Part shown: in pieces, positions 55,879 through 64,000 of the stretch
Layout: the number at the start of each line of letters is the position of its first letter
Position numbering within the stretch: position 1 is the first letter of the stretch
From: Gymnopilus junonius
Taxonomy: Eukaryota > Basidiomycota > Agaricomycetes > Agaricales > Galerinaceae
Length of the DNA: 64,000 nucleotides
Assembly (NCBI GenBank): GCA_015501075.1
Contig: JADNYJ010000003.1
Coordinates: 434,001-498,000 of the forward strand
Direction: 5' to 3'
Made by a program: the position numbers and the translations under genes
The notes under the pieces: generated by a model
What the model was told of the DNA's origin: nothing
The model's input: the letters and a program-made list of their open reading frames with translations, nothing else
Database searches by the model: none

Positions 55879-58800
55879 ATGCGCCCCAGTGTCATGCCGC
55901 CATCACCATATGCTTATTCATCACTGGCCTTCCATGCCCCGCAACCCCAGTACTTCCCCTTTGCCGACCACCAGGACTATTCCATGCACAACGACCACTC
56001 CATGCAGCCCCCGCCGTCGCCCGGCATCCCCATCGACCCCGCACTCGCCCTCTATCCGCCCTACTACTCCACCTACCAGCACCATCCGCCCCCAATCCCC
56101 CAGCACCTCTCCATCCCCCCCAACTACTCGTCCCCCTCTTCCCAGGGCTCCGACACCATCGGCACCCCCCCGACAGAGCACATGTATCCCTCCTCTGCTT
56201 CCGCCAACATGAACGGAAAGCGCCCCGCCTCCTCCATCTCCAACGACAGCAGGAAAAAGCCCCGCAAGGACGACGAGTCCGATGTCCACAGTCCCGCAGC
56301 GGACAAGGAGGAGGTCAAGGCAAAGCCCACCCGCGGTTCCAGGTTCGTTCTCGCTGGCGTTGCCCATGCACGCAGTGACTCACTTTTCTGCAGAGCTTGC
56401 ACCGTCTGCAGACGGCTCAAAATGAAATGTGTCGGCGCGGAACAGGGCCCTCCTTGTAAACGCTGTCAGTCCGGCAACCACGAGTGCATCTTTGAGGAAT
56501 CCAATAGAGGGAAACGCTCGTCAAAGTACCCCCTTCCCCGCATCTCGCGTCTCACTCAATTCTGACCACTTTTTTTTTTTGCAGGAAACACGAGATCCTC
56601 ACCCGATCTCTGCGCAAGATGGAGAGGACACTCGACACCGTCCTCCGATCCATCGGAAATCCCAGCATCGCATCGGGCATGATCTCCCGCTCACCCTCGC
56701 CCCCCGCACAAGCAGCCGGCACGCAGGCACTGCTCTCAGGCACCACCCCCTCACCCCCCGCCTCCACCTCCGCCTCCGCCTTCCATCAACAACAACCCCA
56801 ACAACAATCTCAAAAACTCCACCACCAGCCTGGATCGCCTAAACTGCATTCTCTCCCCGACAATGCTCTGAATCCGCTAGGGCTGCTCGCCGAAGCCAGT
56901 TTGGCTAACAGGCGCGCGCAGGCGATAAATCCCACTGGTATGGTTGCCAGGCCGACTAATGGCGAAAATCTCAAAGTAGGAGTGGCTAGCGATAACTACT
57001 TCAAACCTGGCAAGTCTGATTCGCTGCCTGCGTTTTCGAGCCGATCTTATGATGATGATGATGTAGGTCCGATGACCATTCTGCCGCTGCGTCGGCTGTA
57101 TATCGAGCGTCAAGTTCAACCTGAGATGCTCAGCTTCGTATCGACCGAAGAAGTCGTCGAATTATTCAACATGTGCGTTCTCATCCACTTCAGCAAGAGG
57201 ATTGACCTTGACACGCCGTTTCTTTTTTAGTTATTTCGATAATATCCACGTTAGCCCCTAATGTCTCTATTCTTGGTGACTTCGAACTGACCATGCTCTT
57301 TTCATTTCAGATGCATTGTAATCTCCTAGATAGGAATTTCCACACGCCATCCCTCGTCTGCTCACGATCGCCCTTCTTACTAACAACCAGTGCGTTCTCC
57401 CAAATAAAAGTTAAATACAATTAAAATACTCTCTTGCAGTATGTTCCATCGCCAGCAAATTCTACACCGCAAAGCCCGATCTGCACCCCCGCCTGACAGA
57501 GTTAGCAAAGCGTCTAGCGTTCAGCGTCCCAGCAAAGGGATACAAATCGGTCGAAATCGTCCAGGCATACCTCTTGCTTGCCTTATGGGGCTGCGGGGCT
57601 GTCGAAAGGTATGAGCAGGACAAGACTTGGATGCTTTTAGGCATGGCCATCAGGTGTGTTTGGATTCTGTTTACGCCTCAATCAATCTATTTTCTATACT
57701 TTTCCATCCTGTCATGGCTTCTGTTTTCGGTTTCGGTTTCTGGGTCCTTAGTCTTGGGTTCGCAGTTCTCTTTCCTCACAATCTCCGATTGTTTTACTTT
57801 ACTTTTACTTTCCCCTACCCCGCATTGGCATCGCATGACGAACTTTGACTGACTGTCCGTTCTATTTTTTCCCTTCTTTCCCTTCCTTCTTCCTCGTCGG
57901 ACATAGAATGGCCACCGACCTCAACCTACATCGGAAAACCGCCGTGACCAGCCCAGACACGACAGAAGGCCGGGCGCGTGATGTCGAGATTCACAACAGG
58001 GAACGGACGTGGATCCTCTGTTTCTGTCTCGACCGAAGTTTCAGCGCGCAGATGGGAAAACCGAGCTGTATAAAGGAAGAGTGAGTTTTTTTAGTCTTTT
58101 GGGTCATTTGCGTCTTCGGTGCCTTTTTCTGTGGATTTCTCCCTTTTGCTGACTGACTGCGCTTCGTTCTTTTTCTTCTTTTTTTATAGTTATATCATCA
58201 AGCATACGCATGATTGGTATACATCCCCCGTGGCCAATCCCTCTGATGCCTCACTCGCTGCATATTGCGTACGTCTCTTTCTATTCCATTCCCTTCTTTC
58301 CATTCCCCCTTCCTCCTATTCCTGTCCCTTCCTTCCCTTCCGCGTTCCGACACAGTGGGGAAGCGGGGAAGTGAGGGGTATAGGGGCCGGAATATCTATC
58401 TAACATGAATATTGATCTAAAATTAACTCTTTTTTTTCTTCTTCATATCCAATAATATAGGAACTCCAACGGATCCTTTCGCGGAGTCTCGAGTTCCTTT
58501 ATAGTGGTACCGATTCGCCCTCGGGCCTGCAGGTCCAATGTGATTATATGCTGGTCATCAAGACGTTCGAAACGCAGATTTTGGCGTGGAGTCAAGAATG
58601 GTTCGAGGAGAGGTCTTGGATTGGTGGGTGTCAGTGTTGTTTTTATTATACCCTTGCGGTGCTTTTCTTCTTTAAAAAATAATGTACTGACATCCTTTCC
58701 TTTTCCTGCAGTCGAAGCCAGCACGCCGATGGAATACAAACACATGATGTCCCAATTTTACCTCAACTATTCCTTGCTCGTCCTCAATTCGTTTGGGCTC

Positions 58801-59902
58801 CAGAATGCCCTGGACAGGAACCCGGTGGACATTGGACACTTTTTTGCGCGCGTGCATTCGGCGGCGCATGCGTGCGCGACCATCGTCCGCGACCAGCTAG
58901 GCCCGAGTGGGTATATGAAGTATTCCCCCGATTCGCATTTCGTGCAGACGTCGTATGCGGTGTTGAGTTTGTTGAAGGTGGGTTATTTTTATTTTTATTT
59001 GTCCAAGAGATGATGGTGTCTAATAAATACTTTTACTCTTGTAGCTCGTCCGACCCGAATTCCAAGCGTTCTTGGACAACGAGCAAGAAACACTCACGCT
59101 CGTCAGGGACGTGGCTGATGTCCTCGACGACATCGCCGCCAACCCACTGCACACACCCGCGTTGTACAGCGGCTTCCTGCGCGCTTTGATCTCCGCCAAG
59201 CTCGACCAGACTGCTTCGTCCCTCAACGGGGCGAGGACAAGACCAGCGGCAGCGGTACAGACGGAGGTAATGGCGAGCAAAACTCCGGCCTCTCAGCCGA
59301 CGCAGGACAAAATGGCGAGTTGTCAAATACCAACACCAGTGGGTTGACGTTCAGCTCTCATCAACAACACCAACAACAGCACATGTCTTCCTCGTCGTCC
59401 TCGTCGTCTGTTGTAGGCGGCCACTTTAACCTGCAAGACCCGTCGTTCTTGTTAAATGAGTTCCAGTTCGACAGCGAGATGGGCCCGGTGGCGGATATGA
59501 GCACCTTCCCGCCTACGATGGCGCCTAATCCGACTGAGGATAGTATGGGTATGATGTTGACGATGGAGAATATTCTGAGCAGTGGTTTTGGGATAGCATG
59601 CTCGTTCCAGGTTAGCTTTCTATCTTTCTGTTTCCTGTTTCTTCCACCAACATCAAATGCTTATTACTGTCCTCTTTGGTGCAGGCTATAATAGCATGGA
59701 CGGTCTATCTGGCGGCTTCGTGTTCGGCGCTGGCGGGAGCGGGCTGATCACGCCCCGCTTTGGTGGCTCGCCGGCGCAGTCGGGAAGCAATACCCCCGGG
59801 AGGGCGGGGTTGTTGGGTCAGAGCACGGCGCTGACGCAGACGAGTATTAACGCTGCGTTTGATAATTCGCGGAAGGAGGCGGGGATCAAGATCGATACAT
59901 GA
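55879..59902 (+). CDS. Zn(II)2Cys6 transcription factor with fungal-specific domain
   Basis: Nuclear DNA-binding regulator; target unknown (a PriB/PrtT-like group is my best guess). About ten exons, first 55879-56342, 56394-56525, 56585-57172, 57231-57249, 57311 on. The N-terminus is Pro/Tyr/His-rich, then Ser-rich with KRPASSISNDSRKKPRKDDE. The binuclear cluster is ACTVCRRLKMKCVGAEQGPP followed by CKRCQSGNHECIFEE (six Cys in C-x2-C-x6-C-x8-C-x2-C-x6-C spacing), then a coiled KKHEILTRSLRKMERTLDTV. The fungal-specific middle domain includes YFDNIHMHCNLLDRNFHTPS, QAYLLLALWGCGAVERYEQD, RMATDLNLHRKTA and NRERTWILCFCLDRSFSAQM with GKPS. The C-terminus is Gly/Ser/Asn-rich. Two single missing bases, in GGGG at 59228-59231 and TTTT at 59586-59589, break the last exons; with them restored the frame runs to the stop at 59902. 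Confidence 0.88.
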
Positions 59903-60603
59903 TACGATGCTAACGACGATGAACAAGAACAAAATAGTCCAGCTGCTGGTTGTGTTGTGTTGTTGTGTCGCGCGTTTTTTGTTTCGTTTTGCTTTTTTTT
60001 ACCGCCTTTCTTGTAGTTGTACGACGACTTTACCCCCACCTCTCTCAGCTCTTCCGTAGTGTACGACCCTTCTTTCTTTCCCTCGTCCTGCTCTTGCTCT
60101 CCTCCCTCGCATAGATCCTCTTACGACTTCCGCATGCGTCTCTCTCTGTGGATTACATGATAATAAGCAGCATAGGTAATAACTTCCTTTTTCTTATTTT
60201 TCTATATCATACGTGGGCTACTCTACAAGTTATATGTATCTTGTTACTCGGTTACGGTCTCAATTACTCATGTTCATACGATTCTTTGCTTATTGCCGGT
60301 GGAATGTTGAATAACGAATCACTTTGCGAAATTAACTGGTTGTGCAGGCGGTGGTCATTTTGAAATTGTTTAGCAAGGCCAGTAGCGCCTCTTTTTTTTT
60401 GGATTCTATGTAGACATCTATTGATACAAGCTTTGCCCCTTTCGAAGGGTTCATCTAATAAGATAATTATAAAAAAGGTACTGATACAGTTATTGTTCGT
60501 TATTGGTTACTGCGAATGAGAAATTGAGAATGGGGGAAGTGTACAGAAAACCGAAAGGAGGGTGATAGCTAGTCTGCCAGAAGTTATGGGCAAAATAATC
60601 TAG
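59903..60603. other. Convergent 3' flanks
   Basis: About 700 bases between the stops of the transcription factor and the small membrane protein. T- and AT-rich, as expected for 3' UTRs; no gene. Confidence 0.4.
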
Positions 60604-61254
60604 CTAGTGGCTGAGGAATCGCCAGGCCATTAGGCCGGCGCTCACAGCGAGCATGGTAAGTACAGCAAGTGCACATAGGCACCGTTTTGCCCATTTGAGT
60701 TCGACGGCGCGTAGGGTAGCGATGATCTGTTTACGTTCTTCTTCCGTCTTTTCGGGCATCCATGCTGGGGTGTTATCTTCTGTTGTGCTTGGAGGCTCGC
60801 GCAGAGGCGAGAAGAGGATGAAAGCTCCAAAGGCCCAGAAAGGCGGGAATACTAGATGACAGTATGGTCAGATTCTTGATTCAGGTAGGGTGGCAGGGAA
60901 TAGAGACTTACAAAATCCAAAGAAGAAGAGGTACATCGCGAGTGTAACAGGCTCTGGAGCGCGTACAGAGTATCCGGGAAGAGGAATTTCAGGCTCTTCA
61001 GCGTATGGTGGTGGAGGAGCGACATCTGCGATGCTTTCTCTGCGCTCGTCGTGGCGGCTCTCGAGAGTCCGCGAAGATAAGAGTGTGTATCCAAAGGCAA
61101 GATCCATGGGGTTCATGACGCGCATTGGAGGTGCAGTCCACGCAGTGTGTGTCATTGCGGGAGTGATGTTGTTGAGTGATGCAGTCGCGTACTGCTGCTC
61201 ATCGAGCGTGAGACTGGAAGTGGACGCGAAGGGAGTCGAGTATGGAGAAGACAT
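60604..61254 (-). CDS. Small two-helix membrane protein of unknown function
   Basis: Unknown family. Two exons, 61254-60912 and 60851-60604, with a 59-base intron (GTAAGT...CTAG), give about 196 residues. The N-terminal ~90 residues are polar and end in a proline run with a PPxY-like motif (APPPPYAEEPEIPLPGY), a possible WW-domain or ubiquitin-ligase docking site. A hydrophobic segment spans the splice junction (LAMYLFFFGFLFPPFWAFGA then FILFSPL), then an acidic/basic loop (MPEKTEEERKQIIATLRAVE) and a second helix (CLCALAVLTMLAVSAGLMAW) at the C-terminus. Frame intact. Convergent with the transcription factor. Confidence 0.75.
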
Positions 61255-62486
61255 TGTGTTATGTTAGAGTCTTTGAAGTGGAGCGGAGAGCTTTCTCGAC
61301 GGATGTGAGGACGAGGCTGTCAATGCGAGAGACGAAGGGAATTCTTGGGATCATCTTGGGCCTTGCAGGAGGGTTTATATATGGCGGGGCCATAAAACCA
61401 ATCATGGACGAAATCAAGTGCCCCGCAGGCCAATCCACCAATTCACTGATGGGCCACGGTCATGCCGTAGCGACCAACACCACATATGGTAGAAATCCAA
61501 AGCAGCAAATAGATGCAAATACTATGATCGTCTGTCGGGAACTGCTATCTCTGGGAATTTTTGCAAAGGACAATGGCGAAGCTCGACTTTCCAATCCGCC
61601 CCCAATCCTCCTTGGGTACCTAATTTCAGCCATATGCATGGTCGCAGGGAGATTGGGTCCTAGATCATTTTCACTTCATCTATCGAATTAGGCAAGAACT
61701 AGGTAACTATCCAATGAAATTCAGGACACGAGTTCTTTGTTGGTTCTCTGCACCATTGAACAGGTCGATGATGACAGGGAACAGGGCACACGACTCAAGT
61801 GTCATCCCTCATGAATGTGATGTCAGCGAAAGATTCCAAGCAAAGCTGTATAGGTACAATTGTCAACCATTGCCAACCTCACAAGGACATGAACGGACTA
61901 GTCTACTCTCAGTCTAAGCAAGAAATTTAAATTGTACGTACGTACTTAACGTGCATGGGGTAAATATATTGCAAGTACTTATGTAGGGTCTATCTTATTA
62001 ATTAAGTAGAATAACTAACTAAGGCATCAACGGTCGTAAAGATAAATACGATGTTAGAGGACACTAGGGCTGGTTGGTTGAATGCTTGGTTGGTTGGTGG
62101 GTGGGTGATGGGAGGGGGCATGAGGAGTATGAGAGTGCGCGAAAGATGCTGGTGGATACAAAAAGAAAAGGAAAAAAAAACGAAAGGAAAGGAATACACA
62201 ACAAATCAACATTGCAAAATGCAAAAAAAAAGATAGTAGACCTGAAAAGCCCAAATGGATGTATGAAGAGATTCTCTAGTGATGTACGAAAAAAAAATTC
62301 GTGGAGGAGAGGGTGTGGGATATCGGGGACGGATGGATGGGTCAATATGGATGAAGATGAAGGTCGAAAAGTAGTAGGTGGTCAAATATGCAAAAAGAGA
62401 GAAGAAGCGCAGTAAAGGTAAAAAGATAAATCAATGTCATGATTGATGGTCTGAGTCCTTTGAATTCGACTGAGGCACCTTCTTCC
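61255..62486. other. Intergenic region between small membrane protein and flippase gene
   Basis: About 1.2 kb: promoter side of the small membrane protein and 3' flank of the flippase, with a G/T-rich repeat-like stretch (GGTTGGTTG... near 62070-62105) and several A-runs (62165-62300). No gene seen. Confidence 0.4.
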
Positions 62487-64000
62487 TCAAGAATGACGCG
62501 GCTTCGACAGAACATGCCGAAGCGTGCTCTTTCTCGAATGCGAAGCATCCTCGTTCGTACTTGCCACATTCAACGAGCTCATCCTTCTCTCTGAAAGATT
62601 CGTCTGCATCCTCTGCATCGCAATTCCACCTCCTCCGTAGAAAAGTCAAATCCGCGATTGACTGATCTCAATCCAGTAGACATATCCGTCCTGCTTCCCG
62701 ACCTGTAGTTTTCCATTGAAGGATGAGCGAGAGACGCGACACTCTCTGTTCCTGTCCTCGTTTGGATGTGGGACATCATGGACGAGCGTTTGAGTGACCG
62801 GAGGTGCGCCTGTATGAGAGGGTCGTGTGTTAAGTCTCTGGTTGGATTCTCTCTGTAGTGTACCGGAGGATGTCATGTCATCGGGGAAGAAAGCGAATTT
62901 ATACGCCTTGTAGAGGTACCGCGGAAGAATCGAGAGGAAGATGGTGAGCGGAAGGGAAAACCAGAAGAGTGGAGATGGGAACAGAAAATGGTTGTTCCCG
63001 TAGACCCAGGTCACGAACCATCCAGGCCCTATGGCATTGTAGACAAGCTGGCGGTATTTGGTGAGTAGTGAACACACACATAAACTTTTAAGACGACTTA
63101 CAGTATAGACCCACACGAGCAAATCCCCTATGAACACACAGAAGAAGACCCAAAAGGTCCAAGCACTGCTGTTCAGGCCATTGAAGAAATTGGCAGCGAA
63201 AACGGCGGAAAAGACCATGACCTACGTAATTCACAAAGGACATCAGACAAGTCTCAGAAACAGAGAAATATGACTCACTGTTGAAAATTCATACTGCGTA
63301 ACGGACCACCCGTCACTTCGTGCGGAGGTTGAAAAATAAGTGTATAAGATGAGGAAATAGATAATTGCAGACTGTCACGGTCAAACCCGTCAGCAATTGG
63401 ACAGACGACAGAAAGAAAAACGGATAAGAACCTGATAAACAGCATCGAACATGTAAATCGTAAATTGCCCCAATCCGAACCATTTGCCTTCACGGCCATA
63501 GCGATACAGTTCGGGTACAGCCATTAGGACGTGATCATCGACAAATCGGTCAAATAACCCAATGCCAATAACAGGAGCGATCGTCCAAAACGAATTCCAG
63601 AACAAGAGGTAGGTATATTCTAGTACACTTCAGAAGAAAGGTCAATGCTAAGCAACCTTCATACCACCGAAGTGAACTTACTAATTTGAACTCCAACCGT
63701 CGTAAATCTGAAACCACCATAAGACACCAATACAGACGATGTTCTTGTAGAAGAAATTCAGAATCCTAGTTTGACAAAATGTCAGTATTAGGGCCTAGAG
63801 GGTAATAAGGAAGGACACGAACATGGTTCCATTACGCGCGTATGACCAATGGCCATGGACTAGCAACAGCCGCTTGAGGAATCGGAACTAAATTACATAA
63901 AGTTCAAGTCAAAATGACAATATTGACAACGGCGGAAGCATACCTGAGCAATGGCATAGTCTGACGAGTTGACAGCTTGAAGACCCTCTTCACCAGAAAT
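62487..64000 (-). CDS. P4-type ATPase (phospholipid flippase), C-terminal part, runs off right edge
   Basis: Flippases of the Dnf/Drs2 family move aminophospholipids or phosphatidylcholine to the cytosolic leaflet using ATP. Only the C-terminal part is present. Exons begin at the edge with ISGEEGLQAVNSSDYAIAQ (64000-63944), the conserved segment after the P-domain hinge, then FRFLKRLLLVHGHWSYARNG, MILNFFYKNIV, LLFWNSFWTIAPVIGIGLFD, MFDAVYQSAIIYFLILYTYF, VFSAVFAANFFNGLNSSAWT, WVYGNNHFLFPSPLFWFSLP: the last six helices. The cytosolic tail reads RDLTHDPLIQAHLRSLKRSS, GSRTDMSTGLRSVNRGFDFS and ends SKPRHS. Three single missing bases (near 62874, 62846 and 62629) must be assumed; each restores a well-conserved block. 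With them the stop is at 62487; without them an early stop occurs near 62646. Confidence 0.88.

Noticed and set aside
1..64000. CRISPR arrays, prophage, bacterial operons, rRNA or tRNA genes
   Set aside because: No regularly spaced repeats or structural RNA features; spliced genes throughout show a eukaryotic nuclear genome.

Overview
This is nuclear DNA from a filamentous basidiomycete, most likely an Agaricomycete (mushroom-forming) fungus. The genes are dense, lie on both strands, and are split by many short GT-AG introns of about 48-90 bases. There is a Clp1-like (clampless) gene, a basidiomycete-type sesquiterpene synthase, and several families with the domain make-up usual in Agaricomycetes. 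I found no rRNA, tRNA, CRISPR array or bacterial-type operon.

Left part (1-16.8 kb): the 5' part of an F-box/WD40 gene runs off the left edge. It is followed by a Clp1-like developmental regulator, ELP3 (tRNA wobble uridine modification), MDM12 (ERMES complex), a Golgi-type apyrase (GDA1/CD39 family), an uncharacterised PWWP-like chromatin protein, and an uncharacterised proline-rich protein. Middle (16.8-44.4 kb): a membrane protein with a cytosolic SH3 domain, a mitochondrial DUF3429/TMEM69-like membrane protein, a terpene synthase, the Hsp90 co-chaperone AHA1, an MFS transporter, the actin regulator GMF, a single-pass membrane protein, D-aminoacyl-tRNA deacylase, the cyclophilin PPIL1, and the SCF subunit Cdc4/Fbw7. 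Two short elements with terminal inverted repeats (near 35.2 and 40.6 kb) lie in gaps. Right part: 44.4-55.9 kb is gene-poor and contains coding-like fragments I cannot assign. Then come a Zn2Cys6 transcription factor, a small two-helix membrane protein, and the C-terminal part of a P4-ATPase lipid flippase that continues past the right edge.

Most genes are housekeeping genes from unrelated pathways, so the window is not one functional cluster. Adjacent divergent pairs share short promoters: MFS/GMF (205 bases), DTD/PPIL1 (366 bases) and Clp1-like/ELP3 (854 bases).

Two observations stand out. First, AHA1 can be read past its last 5' splice site into an in-frame tail ending in a hydrophobic helix. 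Splicing gives the canonical soluble C-terminus and intron retention gives a predicted tail-anchored Aha1. Second, at least six genes carry isolated one-base deletions (about 14 sites, mostly in mono-nucleotide runs), each of which breaks an otherwise well-conserved frame. This looks like uncorrected sequencing error rather than gene death, and it affects how every gene model here should be read. All exon boundaries were set by eye from splice consensus and protein continuity.
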